This document shows positions 1 to 10,200 of a stretch of DNA of 64,000 nucleotides, in pieces; position 1 is the stretch's first letter; the number at the start of each line of letters is the position of its first letter. The stretch is from Corynebacterium kroppenstedtii (lineage in GTDB: Bacteria > Actinomycetota > Actinomycetes > Mycobacteriales > Mycobacteriaceae), in assembly GCF_016894245.1 (NCBI RefSeq), contig NZ_CP069792.1, positions 1,674,001 to 1,738,000 of the forward strand. The letters are read 5' to 3'. The notes beneath the pieces were generated by a model that worked only from the letters and a program-made list of their open reading frames with translations, ran no database searches and had not been told where the DNA came from. The position numbers and the translations under genes were made by a program.

Positions 1-80
1 ACGCTACATGTATAACCAAGAATATAGTAACCACACATAGGAAAATGAGAGATTCTCACTGAGAGGGGTAAAGGACAGTA

Positions 81-1085
81 ATGACATCTCCGGGAAAAGG
101 CCCTGAGCGGTTTATAGCTGGTGCAGTCGATTTAGGTGAAGTTAAAGCGCGCGCCGAAGCTCGGGCGGAGGCGGAAAAACAACGCCAGCGCCAAGTGCGT
201 CGGGCGGGCGGTACGCCACCTGAATCTGCGGGAAATAACGCACATGGTGGTACCGGCGTTCCTGGTAGCGGTTCTACTAGTGGCTCAGTACAGATGACCG
301 TCGACGCTACTGAGGAAAATTTTGAAAACGACGTCCTTAAGCGGTCACTGCAGGTCCCGGTCATTGTTGCTATTAGTTCAACACAATCTCCGGATTCTCA
401 AGACATCGTCCAGAACCTTGAGGTAATGGCGCGCCAGGCTGATTATGAGTGGATATTTGCCAATGTCAGTGCCGACACGGTCCCTCAGATCGCCCAGGCT
501 TTCAGGGTTCGCGCTATCCCGACAGTCATAGCATTGGTGAATGGCCGTCCTATCTCGGTTCTCGAAGGACAACAGCCGAAAGAACAATTACAAGGGTGGA
601 TCGACCAAATCCTGCAGGCAGTCGGTAGTCAATTGCCCGGGATTCCCGATGCTGATAAAGCGTCGTCCACCCCGGAGGAGCAACCCCCATCAGACCCACG
701 CGTCGACGCCGCTGAAGAGGCCCTCAATAATGGAGACTTCGCTGCTGCGCTCGCCGCCTACGACAGCATTATTGATGCCGAGCCACACAACACTGAGGCC
801 AAGGCTGCGCGTGCGAATGTGTCCCTCCTCAAACGAGTGTCGGAGACGCAAGCGTCCGATAGCCCGACATCCGAACCGGAGAAAACCTTTGCTCAGGCCG
901 ACCAGTACATGATCTCTTCAAAGGAGGAAGACGCGTTTCGTGTGCTTCTGGATCTCATGCGGGTATCGGCAGGGGATCAAAAGACCCAGGTTAAAGATCG
1001 GCTGATCGAATTGTTCACGTTGTGTGACCCTGCCGACCCGCGCGTAGCTACAGCCAGGCGGGAAATGGCGAGTGCGCTGTTCTAA
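81..1085 (+). CDS. YbbN/CnoX-like thioredoxin-fold TPR protein
   Basis: A 334-residue protein with three parts. Residues 1-70 are charged and Gly/Ser-rich and look disordered. Residues about 72-180 form a thioredoxin-like fold with the cis-proline loop (AIPTV, Pro147). Residues about 205-334 are an alpha-helical TPR-like tail. This is the layout of YbbN/CnoX co-chaperones. The active-site position reads SSTQSPDS near residues 99-106, so the redox CxxC pair is missing and oxidoreductase activity is unlikely. A holdase or scaffold role is inferred from the family. The ATG at 81 has a good ribosome site (AAAGGA, about 6 bases upstream). It converges on glgB. Confidence 0.85.
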   Translation: MTSPGKGPERFIAGAVDLGEVKARAEARAEAEKQRQRQVRRAGGTPPESAGNNAHGGTGVPGSGSTSGSVQMTVDATEENFENDVLKRSLQVPVIVAISSTQSPDSQDIVQNLEVMARQADYEWIFANVSADTVPQIAQAFRVRAIPTVIALVNGRPISVLEGQQPKEQLQGWIDQILQAVGSQLPGIPDADKASSTPEEQPPSDPRVDAAEEALNNGDFAAALAAYDSIIDAEPHNTEAKAARANVSLLKRVSETQASDSPTSEPEKTFAQADQYMISSKEEDAFRVLLDLMRVSAGDQKTQVKDRLIELFTLCDPADPRVATARREMASALF

Positions 1086-1132
1086 ACCCGAGCCTGGTCG
1101 GCTAGCCCGCCGGCTGGCCATCCAGCCCCGCA

Positions 1133-3307
1133 TTACCCATCGAAGCGGAAGAAGAGGGCACTCATGGCGGGCACAAAGATAGTGGCTGAGGCAGGGTAAC
1201 CGTCGTATTCCCCACTATTCGCCGTGATCTGACCCAGGTTGCCACCACCAGCGCCTTCATAATCGGACGAGTCGGTGTTGAGAATCTCTGTCCACCGGCC
1301 AGCGTTCGTGAGGCCTAGTTGGTACTGCGGATATGTGGTTCCCGAGAAATTGAACACGCACGCAACTCGTTGTCCGTTCGACCCATACCGCATGAAGCTC
1401 AGCACGCCACGTTGGGCATCGCTGGCGTTAATCCACGAAAAACCGCTGGGTTCGTTGTCTTGCGTGTAGAGCGCAGGAGTAGCCGAGTAGAGACCATTGA
1501 GGTCCTTGACCAGGCGCGATACGGCCGCGTGGTATTCGCCTTCCCAGCCCTCTTGCTGCCCCCACGGCAGAGATTCGTCGTGATTCCACTCGGTGGTTTG
1601 CCCAAAGTCTTGCCCTTGGAACAGAAGTTGCTTACCGGGGTGCGCCCACATAAATGCCAGATATGTGCGTAGCCCTGCTGCCTTATTCCACGTGTCACCC
1701 GGCATCCGTGACCATAGCGTCCCCTTCCCGTACACCACTTCGTCATGGCTGATGGGAAGAATAAACTTTTCTGACCACGCGTAGACCAGGGAAAAAGTGA
1801 TATCCCCGTGATGCCAGGGGCGATAGATGGGGTCATTAGAAATGTATTCCAGGGTGTCATGCATCCACCCCATGTTCCACTTAAACGTAAACCCCAGGCC
1901 GCCATCGTAGGTAGGAGCCGTCACCCCTGGCCATGAGGTGGATTCTTCGGCCACTGTCATTGTTCCGGGATATGCCCTGGCGACCGTGGCGTTCATTTCT
2001 TGCAGGAATTGGACGGCCTCCAGATTCTCGCGGCCACCGTACTGGTTGGGTAGCCATTCGCCATCTTTACGGCTGTAATCCAGGTACAAAATCGAGGCGA
2101 CGGCGTCGACACGCAATCCGTCAATGTGGAACTGATCCACCCAATACAACGCATTCGCCACGAGGAAGTTGCGCACTTCTGCCCGTCCGAAGTCGAAGAC
2201 GTAGGTGCCCCAGTCCTTTTGTTCTCCTCGTCTCCAATCAGGATGCTCATAGCAGGCGCGGCCGTCGAAGCGGGCCAGTGCCCATTCATCCTTGGGGAAG
2301 TGCCCGGGAACCCAGTCCATGATGACCCCGATACCTGCTTCGTGGAATGCATCGACAAGGGCGCGGAACTCGTCAGGCGTGCCGAAGCGCGAGGTGGGGG
2401 CGTAATACGAGGTGACTTGGTACCCCCACGATCCTGAGAACGGATATTCGGTGACCGGCATGAATTCCACATGCGTATAGCCCATATCCGAAACATAGGA
2501 CACTAATTCATCCGTGAGTTCGGTATAAGAGAGGCCTTTATGCCAGGACTCCAGATGAACTTCGTAAATAGAGATGGGCGAGTCCGGGAGATTCTTTCGC
2601 GTTTTCTCGGCCATCCATTCATCATCTGACCACGAATAATCGCTATCGGCCACTATCGACGCGGTAGCTGGCGGTACTTCCGCCCGGCGTGCCATGGGGT
2701 CGGCTTTATCAATTCGATTCCCATCAGGGGTGGTCACGCAAAATTTGTAGTACGCCCCGGCAGTGACATTGGGGACGAACACTTCCCAAATACCCGACGA
2801 CCCTAACGAGCGCATGGGGAACTGGTTTTTATTCCACGCGCAGAAGGACCCCGTTACGGTGACACCTTGAGCATTCGGCGCCCACACAGCGAAGGATGTA
2901 CCGTCGACGCTTCCCATCTCAGTGTCATAATGGCGGACATGAGCGCCCAACACTTCCCATAGTCGTTCGTGTCGCCCTTCCCCGATGAGGTGGATATCCA
3001 TTTCCCCGAGTGTGGGTAGCCACGTGTACCCATTAGCAATCGTTATGGTCTCACCGTTGGGATAGCTGATGTGCAGGCGGTGGTCGGTCACTCCGCCCGG
3101 TATGGATGCGGTAAAGAAACCATCACCGGCGTCGGTGGCGTCGACAGTCTCAGACGGGGTCTCGACGGTGACTGATTGCGCGCCGGGACGAAATGCTGTG
3201 ATTGTCGTCGTTCCGTCGTCGTGGGGATGTGCACCAAGAACAGAGTGCGGGTTGTAATGAGTACCTGCAAGTATTCGTGCGCGGTCATTCGGGTGGATAG
3301 TTGGCAT
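1133..3307 (-). CDS. glgB: 1,4-alpha-glucan branching enzyme GlgB
   Basis: GlgB of 724 residues, the usual length. It cuts an alpha-1,4 glucan chain and re-attaches it through an alpha-1,6 bond. Two N-terminal beta-sandwich modules (about 10-95 and 115-215) precede a GH13 barrel. The catalytic residues are visible: nucleophile Asp401 in DGLRVDAV, acid/base Glu454 in VAEES, and Asp522 in SHDEVV. The ATG at 3307 is preferred over an in-frame start 33 bases upstream because it has GAGGAG immediately upstream and the protein then begins in the family way (MPTIHPND). It lies 54 bases behind glgE on the same strand, so the two probably form an operon making branched alpha-glucan from maltose-1-phosphate. 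Confidence 0.97.
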   Translation of the reverse strand: MPTIHPNDRARILAGTHYNPHSVLGAHPHDDGTTTITAFRPGAQSVTVETPSETVDATDAGDGFFTASIPGGVTDHRLHISYPNGETITIANGYTWLPTLGEMDIHLIGEGRHERLWEVLGAHVRHYDTEMGSVDGTSFAVWAPNAQGVTVTGSFCAWNKNQFPMRSLGSSGIWEVFVPNVTAGAYYKFCVTTPDGNRIDKADPMARRAEVPPATASIVADSDYSWSDDEWMAEKTRKNLPDSPISIYEVHLESWHKGLSYTELTDELVSYVSDMGYTHVEFMPVTEYPFSGSWGYQVTSYYAPTSRFGTPDEFRALVDAFHEAGIGVIMDWVPGHFPKDEWALARFDGRACYEHPDWRRGEQKDWGTYVFDFGRAEVRNFLVANALYWVDQFHIDGLRVDAVASILYLDYSRKDGEWLPNQYGGRENLEAVQFLQEMNATVARAYPGTMTVAEESTSWPGVTAPTYDGGLGFTFKWNMGWMHDTLEYISNDPIYRPWHHGDITFSLVYAWSEKFILPISHDEVVYGKGTLWSRMPGDTWNKAAGLRTYLAFMWAHPGKQLLFQGQDFGQTTEWNHDESLPWGQQEGWEGEYHAAVSRLVKDLNGLYSATPALYTQDNEPSGFSWINASDAQRGVLSFMRYGSNGQRVACVFNFSGTTYPQYQLGLTNAGRWTEILNTDSSDYEGAGGGNLGQITANSGEYDGYPASATIFVPAMSALFFRFDG

Positions 3308-3361
3308 GGTCTCTCCTCGAGGGGTGGGTGGCGTGTACACGTACCGTTGCTCTAGCAGGTT

Positions 3362-5410
3362 TTAGCAGGTGTAGCGATACTCGTGGTGAGGAGCAAAGCC
3401 GCTGCGGTCGCGATAGTCGGTGGGGATTTCCGGCAGTTTGACGATATGACACACGTTGAAGGTCGGATCGAGGCGTACATAATTGTCCTCACCCCAGGTC
3501 CATCTTTGGTCAGTTATAAGGTCGTGGACCTCAATAGTCGAGGGCAGTCCAAGCGATTCGAGGTCGAGGTGGATCGTCGTTTCTTGGACGTTCTCAGAAT
3601 CGAGATTGACGACGATGGCCAATGCATTTCCAGTGAGCGGATCAACCTTGGTGTACGCCATGATGTTGTCGTTATCTGATGACACGAGCCTGATTGTTCG
3701 GAGCTGTTGAAGAGCAGGCTGCTCCCTGCGGATGGTGTTGAGCACGGTGACGAACGGCTCCAGTGATTCACCGCGGAGACGAGCTCCCTCAAAATCACGT
3801 GGCCTGAGCTGGTATTTTTCGCTATCGAGGTATTCTTCGCTGCCCTCTTTGACAGCGATGTGTTCGTAAAGCTCGAAACCGGAGTACATGCCCCACGATG
3901 GGCTCAGGGTGGTGGCGAGAGCTGCACGGATTGCGAACATCGCTTGTCCTCCATGTTGAAGGCTCGCATGGAGAATGTCAGGTGTATTCACGAAAAGGTT
4001 TGGCCGGCAGGCATCGGCCGCATCGCGAATTTCCTCAGCAAATGCTTCTAGTTCTTTTTTCGACGTCTGCCACGTGAAATAGGTGTACGACTGTGAAAAA
4101 CCGGCTTTTGCGAGGCCGTAGAGGATTGGCCGACGCGTAAACGCTTCCGCGAGGAAAACGACGTCGGGATAGGTCTGGTGGATAGTGGAAATCAGCCGCG
4201 CCCAAAACGCAGTGGGCTTGGTGTGCGGGTTATCCACGCGGAAGATGTGGACTCCACGCTTGATCCAGAACATAAGGACGCGATGAATCTCGGCGAATAA
4301 ACCTTCGGGATCATTATCGAAATTCAAGGGGTAAATGTCTTGATATTTCTTCGGCGGATTCTCCGCATAGGCAATAGTGCCGTCGGGGAGAACGGTAAAC
4401 CATTCGGGGTGAGCCGCAGCCCACGGGTGGTCGGGAGCACACTGCAAAGCGAAATCAAGTGCCACTTCGAGGTGGAGGTCACGGGCACGAGCAACAAATG
4501 CGTCAAAGTCGTCGAGAGTGCCGAGCTCGGGGTGGACCGCGTCATGACCGCCCTCGGATGATCCGATGGCCCAGGGGGATCCAACGTCATCCGGGGTGGG
4601 ATCAAGAGTGTTGTTTTTCCCCTTGCGGTTGACATGGCCGATGGGATGGATCGGCGGGAGATACACGACGTCAAAGTTCATTCTCGCGATGCGGTCGAGC
4701 GCCTGCGTGGAGGTCGCAAACGTTCCGTGCACTGGTTCGCCATTTTCCACGCCTCCGGTAGAGCGTGGGAAGAACTCATACCAAGATCCCACGAGCGCGC
4801 GTCGACGTTCCACGTACACCTCGTAGGTGCGTCCGCGCGTCAAGAGTTCGCGGAGGGGGGTCCGCCGAAAAATGCTCGTCGTTTCTGCCGACAGTGCCGG
4901 GGCGATGCGTGCACGGATATCACGATCGGACCGCAATGACGCGGCGACAGACAAGAGGTGGGGGCGGTCGGTGACGGAGGCGACGTTGTTGGCGGTGTCC
5001 TCCATAATTCGCGCGCCAATTTCGAGGTCATTCGCGACCTCTTCGGCGCTTTGCCCAGCTTCAACTTTGGCCTCGATGGCGTGGCGCCACGTGCGGTAGG
5101 GGTCCGACCACGCGTCAATACGGAAAGTCCAGGTCCCCGGACAGTCGGGCACGAATATCGCGTTGAGCAGGTCAGGGTCAGCGTGTGCCGGCACCATAGG
5201 GATGCGCTGAACGGCCGAAGGACCAGAAGCAGAGGTAGGGCTCTTCACGATGGCTGTGGCGGAGACCGCGTCGTGACCCTCGCGCCACACGACAGCGCTG
5301 AGGGGAATGACCTCTCCGACCACTGCCTTGGCGGGTACTTCGCCACTGGATACGCGGGGGCGGACGTCGTCAATGCCTAGTCGTCCAACGGTTCCGAGTC
5401 GTCCGGTCAC
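3362..5410 (-). CDS. glgE: Maltose-1-phosphate maltosyltransferase GlgE
   Basis: A GH13 subfamily 3 enzyme of 682 residues that moves maltosyl units from alpha-maltose-1-phosphate onto alpha-1,4 glucans. The N-terminal module (about 10-115) and helical insert come first, then the barrel. Asp393 (FRVDNPHTK), Glu422 (LAEAF) and Asp478 (NTPDI) match the catalytic triad known from actinobacterial GlgE in both spacing and context. The GTG start at 5410 has AAGGAG 7 bases upstream. It is the first gene of a glgE-glgB pair. The substrate-making genes (treS and pep2, or glgM) are not in this window. A likely promoter lies at 5446-5451. Confidence 0.97.
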   Translation of the reverse strand: MTGRLGTVGRLGIDDVRPRVSSGEVPAKAVVGEVIPLSAVVWREGHDAVSATAIVKSPTSASGPSAVQRIPMVPAHADPDLLNAIFVPDCPGTWTFRIDAWSDPYRTWRHAIEAKVEAGQSAEEVANDLEIGARIMEDTANNVASVTDRPHLLSVAASLRSDRDIRARIAPALSAETTSIFRRTPLRELLTRGRTYEVYVERRRALVGSWYEFFPRSTGGVENGEPVHGTFATSTQALDRIARMNFDVVYLPPIHPIGHVNRKGKNNTLDPTPDDVGSPWAIGSSEGGHDAVHPELGTLDDFDAFVARARDLHLEVALDFALQCAPDHPWAAAHPEWFTVLPDGTIAYAENPPKKYQDIYPLNFDNDPEGLFAEIHRVLMFWIKRGVHIFRVDNPHTKPTAFWARLISTIHQTYPDVVFLAEAFTRRPILYGLAKAGFSQSYTYFTWQTSKKELEAFAEEIRDAADACRPNLFVNTPDILHASLQHGGQAMFAIRAALATTLSPSWGMYSGFELYEHIAVKEGSEEYLDSEKYQLRPRDFEGARLRGESLEPFVTVLNTIRREQPALQQLRTIRLVSSDNDNIMAYTKVDPLTGNALAIVVNLDSENVQETTIHLDLESLGLPSTIEVHDLITDQRWTWGEDNYVRLDPTFNVCHIVKLPEIPTDYRDRSGFAPHHEYRYTC

Positions 5411-5445
5411 AGGTATCTCCTTTTGGTTGATCTATGCACATCGCT

Positions 5446-5451
5446 TATATA
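5446..5451 (-). promoter_or_regulatory. Candidate -10 element of glgE-glgB
   Basis: On the minus strand the sequence reads GATATATAAG, giving a TATATA hexamer about 36 bases before the GTG of glgE. That leaves a short leader containing the AAGGAG ribosome site. No convincing -35 box is visible, which is common in corynebacteria. Confidence 0.4.
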
Positions 5452-5647
5452 TCAGCTGGGCTTGAGCCTAGTATTCGTGTGCCACGGCTGTGCGTCGTAC
5501 TCCGCACTCTTTCTTCCCAACAGAGTAGAGGACAACCCAGATATCGCGCAGCACAGAACCCCTTTTTGGGCTGATCGATTCCGGAGGATACCCACCGAAA
5601 GTGACGACGCGTTGTACAAAGTGACGGAACGTGTCAGGTGGAAGCCC

Positions 5648-5653
5648 TAAGAT
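5648..5653 (+). promoter_or_regulatory. Candidate -10 element for a leaderless ABC ATPase mRNA
   Basis: TAAGAT ends 6 bases before the GTG at 5660, and no ribosome site is visible. The spacing would place transcription initiation at or next to the start codon. Confidence 0.35.
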
Positions 5654-5659
5654 GGTGAT

Positions 5660-6568
5660 GTGACTCGACACGACACTTCTTCCCACACGCACGGTTCTCA
5701 TGATTCTCGCCCTCACGCGACAGTCCGATCTCGTGAGGAGCTTGATGCACTTCCGATTGATCCCGACGCTCTTATTTCTCTTGACGACGTGAGCGTCGTT
5801 CGAAATGGTTCTACGTTGTTGCAGCCCATGAACTGGGTAGTTAAACTCGGGCAACGGTGGGTCATTATTGGTCCGAATGGTGCTGGTAAGACGACGTTGA
5901 TGAAGGTCGCGGGTGCGGAGACGTATCCGACAACTGGTCGTAGCGTGATCATGGGCGAGGTCCTAGGCAAGACCGATGTGCGGGATGTGCGCACAATGAT
6001 CGGCATGTCGTCCTCCGCATTGGCCCAGCGTATTCCCGGCCGTGAGCGTGTTCTCGATTTGGTGATTTCCGCCGGATATAACATTCTCGGTCGGTGGCGT
6101 GAAGAGTACGACGACGTCGATAAAGAACAAGCAACGCTTATCCTCGAAGATCTCGGCGCGATGCATTTAGCCGACCGTACATGGTCGACCCTGTCGGAAG
6201 GGGAGCGCAAACGGGTATTAATTGCACGCTCTTTAATGACCGACCCGGAACTCCTTCTTCTCGACGAGCCAGGCGCCGGTCTTGACCTTGGGGGGCGTGA
6301 GGATCTTGTCGAACGCCTGTCCACACTGGCGAATAACCCGGATGCTCCCGTGATCGTTATGGTTACTCACCACGTAGAAGAGATCCCTCAAGGCTTCACC
6401 CACGCGATGCTCCTCGACGAGGGGAAACAGGTTGTCGCCGGACCTATCGACGAGGTCCTCACGGGAGAGAATTTAACGACGGCGTTCCATCAGCCGATCA
6501 CGTTGGACACCGTCGACGGTCGTTTCTTTGCTCACCGAGTGAAATCTTCACGGCGTCATCGTCGATAA
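5660..6568 (+). CDS. ABC transporter ATP-binding protein
   Basis: A single ABC ATPase of 302 residues: Walker A GPNGAGKT (71-78), signature LSEGERKRVLIARS, Walker B LLLLDEPGAGLD and a switch histidine in VTHHVEE. The first 35 residues are His/Ser/Arg-rich and look disordered. No permease or binding protein is adjacent, so the transported substrate cannot be named. The closest pattern I recognise is the molybdate/iron-type ATPases such as ModF, but that is weak. It starts with GTG, probably on a leaderless transcript. A NUDIX gene follows 113 bases downstream. Confidence 0.85.
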   Translation: MTRHDTSSHTHGSHDSRPHATVRSREELDALPIDPDALISLDDVSVVRNGSTLLQPMNWVVKLGQRWVIIGPNGAGKTTLMKVAGAETYPTTGRSVIMGEVLGKTDVRDVRTMIGMSSSALAQRIPGRERVLDLVISAGYNILGRWREEYDDVDKEQATLILEDLGAMHLADRTWSTLSEGERKRVLIARSLMTDPELLLLDEPGAGLDLGGREDLVERLSTLANNPDAPVIVMVTHHVEEIPQGFTHAMLLDEGKQVVAGPIDEVLTGENLTTAFHQPITLDTVDGRFFAHRVKSSRRHRR

Positions 6569-6681
6569 ATCCGGTAGTGTTTGAGCTAATCCACGATGCT
6601 CATAGAGAAAGATGCTCGCGGACCAAACTGTGAGACCGCAGTGTGGTGTAAGAATTATCTGTCTGGCGGAAAGGGAGGGTC

Positions 6682-7506
6682 ATGTTTCTGACACCGACAG
6701 GTGAGAGACGTGCCTCTACCGTTCTGTTGTTGCGGGACACGGTGTGGGGGATGGAGGTCTACGTTCAAGAACGCGCCTCCACTATGGTCCACTACCCGGA
6801 AATGACCGTTTTCCCGGGCGGGGGCGTCGATCAGCGCGACCTTCCCGGAGACGTCGACGGTGACGGTGTGGATTCACCGGACCTTCGCTGGGTTGGTCAC
6901 GATACATCATGGTGGGCACGTCACTTGAAGGTCCCCCGAGACGATGCTCGCGCGCTAGTCTGTGCCGCGGTGCGAGAGACATTTGAAGAATCGGGAACCC
7001 TTCTAGCCGGCCTTCACGACGGCAATGTCGTTGGTGATACTGACCCTTATATCCCCTTCCGTTCGCGTCTAGAAAGCCACGAGTTGGCGTTCTCTAATTT
7101 TTTGGACGACACCGGCCTGTATCTCCGTGCTGATTTGTTGCGCCCTTGGGCAAACTGGGTGAGCCCTCCTGGCGACACGGCACGCTATGACACGCACTTC
7201 TTTGTGGCCGCGCAGCCAGAAGGCCAGAACACCCATGATGATGCGATAGAGGCCGCGTCGAGCGGATGGTTTAGGCCATCAACGTTGCTCGATGGCTGGC
7301 GGTACCGCAAGATCCGTCTTCTCCCACCCACGTGGGTGCAATTGCGCATGCTGGACACATTCCGAACCGTTGATGAAGTGCTGGGATATGCGTCGGATCT
7401 GACTGTTGAACCCGTGACGGGAGCGGTTCGGGATCGACCTTTTATGGATGAGTATTTCACTGTGGAACGCTCCTTTGACACGTACTACGCCCGCGGGTGG
7501 GCCTAG
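6682..7506 (+). CDS. NUDIX hydrolase with an insertion in the Nudix box region
   Basis: A 274-residue NUDIX-family protein. The motif appears as FPGGGVDQRD followed, after an insertion of about 40 residues, by VRETFEESG, so the loop between the conserved Gly and the REUxEExG helix is much longer than normal. The later region (PWANWVSP, TRYDTHFF-like) resembles the NUDT19/RP2p-like group that hydrolyses nucleotide-sugar or CoA-type diphosphates, but no substrate can be assigned. AAGGGAGGG just before the ATG supports the start. Its stop overlaps the next gene's GTG by 10 bases, so the pair is probably co-translated. Confidence 0.85.
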   Translation: MFLTPTGERRASTVLLLRDTVWGMEVYVQERASTMVHYPEMTVFPGGGVDQRDLPGDVDGDGVDSPDLRWVGHDTSWWARHLKVPRDDARALVCAAVRETFEESGTLLAGLHDGNVVGDTDPYIPFRSRLESHELAFSNFLDDTGLYLRADLLRPWANWVSPPGDTARYDTHFFVAAQPEGQNTHDDAIEAASSGWFRPSTLLDGWRYRKIRLLPPTWVQLRMLDTFRTVDEVLGYASDLTVEPVTGAVRDRPFMDEYFTVERSFDTYYARGWA

Positions 7507-9062
7507 CAGTGTTATCGCGAGACGACGTTGCGTGGATAACCAGCCACCCTGACGCGTGTGCTGACGCTAAACCACTGGAGTTTTCAAAAACCACTGAATT
7601 TGCCGATGGCGCTCGATTACGCTCGAAATATGGGCAATATGGTCGCGCTTTGGCTGAATTAATGGTTGCGCGACGGTCAGCGCGGGGCGCTCGGCCGATT
7701 GCCGCCAAAGTATCTGAAGATGTTGTTGACGACTGGTTGGTTGACGCAGAGTCGGTTCAACAGGCAACAGCTCTGGTGATTGCTCAGTACAGGGCGCGAC
7801 GGTTGGCATTGGCGCCGTCATTGCAGGCAGGGGGGCTGGTGCACGATGTGACATGCTCCATTGGCAGTGAACTTGCTGCTCTAGCTGGGGAGGGGTTGAC
7901 CACCATCGGGTCTGATATCGACCCCGGCCGAGTGGCGATGGCCCGGCACAACATGTCCGTGCTCGAGAAAGCAGTGCAAAGGAATGCGGGCTTGGGAATA
8001 GGTGGCGAAGGCCCGGCGCCGTTTACTCGCCCGTTAATTGTCCGCGCCGATGCTCTGTGTCCTGTGTCTTTTCCTACGGTGGTCATTGCTGATCCTGCAC
8101 GACGTGCTCAAGGCCGACGAATCTCTCAGCCTCAGGATTTAATTCCGCCCTTACCTGGCCTGATCGATATATGGAGTGGTTTAAGGCCTGAGGACAACGC
8201 GGGGCTTCACTCCGGTGGTTCACCGGAGCTCGTTGTGAAGTGTGCCCCTGGGATCGATTACTCCAGTTGGGATGGGGAAGTAGAGATTATCTCCGTTGCC
8301 GGTGCGGTTAAAGAGGCATGTTTGTGGACGCGCGGAATCGCGGCGTCAACGGCGGGTATTCGTGCGGCGGTTACGGATAACGCCAACACGGCCGCTTACG
8401 AAAGCGCCGATCATGATGGCGCCGATCACGATAGCGCGGCTCAGGAGCGAGGCGTTACCCGTCGGGCCACTCTGATCCATGCAGATGGATCTGTGGATAT
8501 GTTTACCGATACGGATCCAGAAGTCCCGAAATCGGCGTTTCCGCCGTATTTAGACGGGGCCATGGAAACCGGAAAGAAGAACTTGACCGATCGGTACATC
8601 GTCGATCCAGATGGAGCTATTGTTCGGGCAGGACTGGTGCGCCAAGCTGCATATCGGTGGGGAATGCGACAGATTGATCCCCATATCGCTTTCTTAACGG
8701 GAGATACCCCGCCAAAAGGTGTTTTGGCGTGCGAGGTTCTGGATTCGGTGCCGCTGTCCAAATTGACGTCGACGATGGCGAAGTGCGCTCCGGAGAGAAT
8801 CGACATTCTCGTGCGCGGTGTTGCCGCGAACCCAGACCATGTTCGGGCAAAGATCATGTCTGCTGTGCGGAAGCATTCGGGGAACAAAGCGCGCAACAAA
8901 GGAGCCTCTACTCGTCAATGGCGTCAAGGAGAGATGACCGCGGATACTTCGGCAGATGGATCGTCGGACGGAAGTTACACGATCGTGATCACACAGGTGG
9001 GGGATAGGCAAGGGAAGAGTTCTGCGGTTGCGTTCATCTGTGGTCCGCGCCAATTCCGTTGA
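7497..9062 (+). CDS. Class I SAM-dependent methyltransferase with THUMP-like C-terminus
   Basis: A 521-residue protein. The Rossmann methyltransferase core (about 115-260) shows a SAM loop (DVTCSIGSELAAL), an acidic strand end (GSDIDPGRVAMARHN) and a DPAR motif in IADPARRAQGRR. The C-terminal part (about 350-430, LTDRYIVDPDGAIVRAGL) fits the THUMP-like domain seen in actinobacterial members, suggesting an RNA substrate. A low-complexity insert (ADHDGADHDS, near residue 305) is a local oddity. The GTG at 7497 overlaps the NUDIX gene; a second GTG at 7509 would remove the overlap and is equally plausible. The target base is unknown. Confidence 0.8.
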   Translation: MGLAVLSRDDVAWITSHPDACADAKPLEFSKTTEFADGARLRSKYGQYGRALAELMVARRSARGARPIAAKVSEDVVDDWLVDAESVQQATALVIAQYRARRLALAPSLQAGGLVHDVTCSIGSELAALAGEGLTTIGSDIDPGRVAMARHNMSVLEKAVQRNAGLGIGGEGPAPFTRPLIVRADALCPVSFPTVVIADPARRAQGRRISQPQDLIPPLPGLIDIWSGLRPEDNAGLHSGGSPELVVKCAPGIDYSSWDGEVEIISVAGAVKEACLWTRGIAASTAGIRAAVTDNANTAAYESADHDGADHDSAAQERGVTRRATLIHADGSVDMFTDTDPEVPKSAFPPYLDGAMETGKKNLTDRYIVDPDGAIVRAGLVRQAAYRWGMRQIDPHIAFLTGDTPPKGVLACEVLDSVPLSKLTSTMAKCAPERIDILVRGVAANPDHVRAKIMSAVRKHSGNKARNKGASTRQWRQGEMTADTSADGSSDGSYTIVITQVGDRQGKSSAVAFICGPRQFR

Positions 9063-9321
9063 CGACAACGCCAGTAATGCGCCAGTAACACGATGAGATC
9101 GTACGAAGCAGATCGGATCTCAGGAGTGGTATAGACGAGGATGGCCCACACAAACGGGGGCATTGGTTGCGGGTCGAGAGAGTTTGACCACAATTTTGTG
9201 TGCTAGGCCACAAAAGTGCGTTAAAGTGGTCTTCAAAACGAGCGAGATATTGATGTGAGGTATGCCGGCGACGGTTGCAGCCTCCGGTTTTTCGCCCCGA
9301 CACCATGAGAAAGGTGAATGA

Positions 9322-10110
9322 ATGTCGAACATTGTCGTGTTAGTTAAGCAAGTACCGGACACCTACTCCGAGCGGCAGCTCACCGAGGACGATTACACCG
9401 TTGACCGCGAGAGCACCGATCAAGTTCTCGATGAGATCAATGAAAACGCCGTGGAAGCAGCCCTTCAGCTCAAGGAAGCGGGAGGGGATTACACAGTCAC
9501 TGCGCTGACCGTCGGCCCCGAAAGTGCTAAGGAAGCATTGCGGAAAGCATTGTCGCTGGGATGCGATGAAGCTATCCACGTTTGTGATGAAGCGCTTGCC
9601 GGCTCTGATGTCTTGGGAACGGCATGGACACTGTCGCAGGCCCTCAACTTGGTTGATGACATCGAACTCATTATCTGCGGCAACGAATCCACCGACGGCA
9701 ATATGGGAAGCGTGCCCGGGTTGATCTCGGAATACCGTCAGATCCCCGCGGTGACCGGTCTGCGTTCATTCTCCGTAGAAAATGGCACGGTAACCGGCGA
9801 AAGCGCCCGCGAAGAGGGAGTGTACAGTCTGGAAGCACCTACGCCGGCCATTATCTCCGTAACTGAGAAGGCCAATGAGCCCCGCTTCGCTGCCTTCAAG
9901 GGAATCATGGCAGCAAAGAAAAAGAAGATCCAGCAAGTCGATCTCGAAGATATTGGAGTCGATGCTGCCAACGTCGGATTGGACAATGCTGCGACGTCCG
10001 TGACCGAATACGCACCCAAGCCGGAAAAGTCCGCTGGTGAAATCATTACCGACGAAGGCGACGGTGGAACGAAATTCGTGGAATTCTTGGCCAACGAAAA
10101 GCTCATCTAA
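9322..10110 (+). CDS. etfB: Electron transfer flavoprotein beta subunit
   Basis: EtfB (FixA) of 262 residues, normal length. It forms the AMP-binding half of the ETF heterodimer, which carries electrons from acyl-CoA and related dehydrogenases to the quinone pool. Visible landmarks are the start (NIVVLVKQVPDTYSE), the AMP-site stretch GNESTDGNMGSVPG and the ETF-beta signature region near the C-terminus (AAFKGIMAAKKKKI). AGAAAGGTG lies before the ATG. etfA follows 90 bases downstream. The 259 bases upstream of etfB hold no gene and probably carry the operon promoter. Confidence 0.97.
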   Translation: MSNIVVLVKQVPDTYSERQLTEDDYTVDRESTDQVLDEINENAVEAALQLKEAGGDYTVTALTVGPESAKEALRKALSLGCDEAIHVCDEALAGSDVLGTAWTLSQALNLVDDIELIICGNESTDGNMGSVPGLISEYRQIPAVTGLRSFSVENGTVTGESAREEGVYSLEAPTPAIISVTEKANEPRFAAFKGIMAAKKKKIQQVDLEDIGVDAANVGLDNAATSVTEYAPKPEKSAGEIITDEGDGGTKFVEFLANEKLI

Positions 10111-10200
10111 ACGCGGAATCGAGACCCTAACTCACCATCGTTGTTTGTTTACTAACAGGAATATTCGGTCAGTAACGGCCGGTAACGAAAGGACTTTCCC

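Noticed and set aside
5423..5650. A frame in the glgE/ABC intergenic region
   Set aside because: No family match, and it overlaps the likely glgE promoter.
9182..9240. A promoter before etfB (TTGACC near 9184)
   Set aside because: The nearest -10-like sequence is 14 bases away and a second choice is poor.
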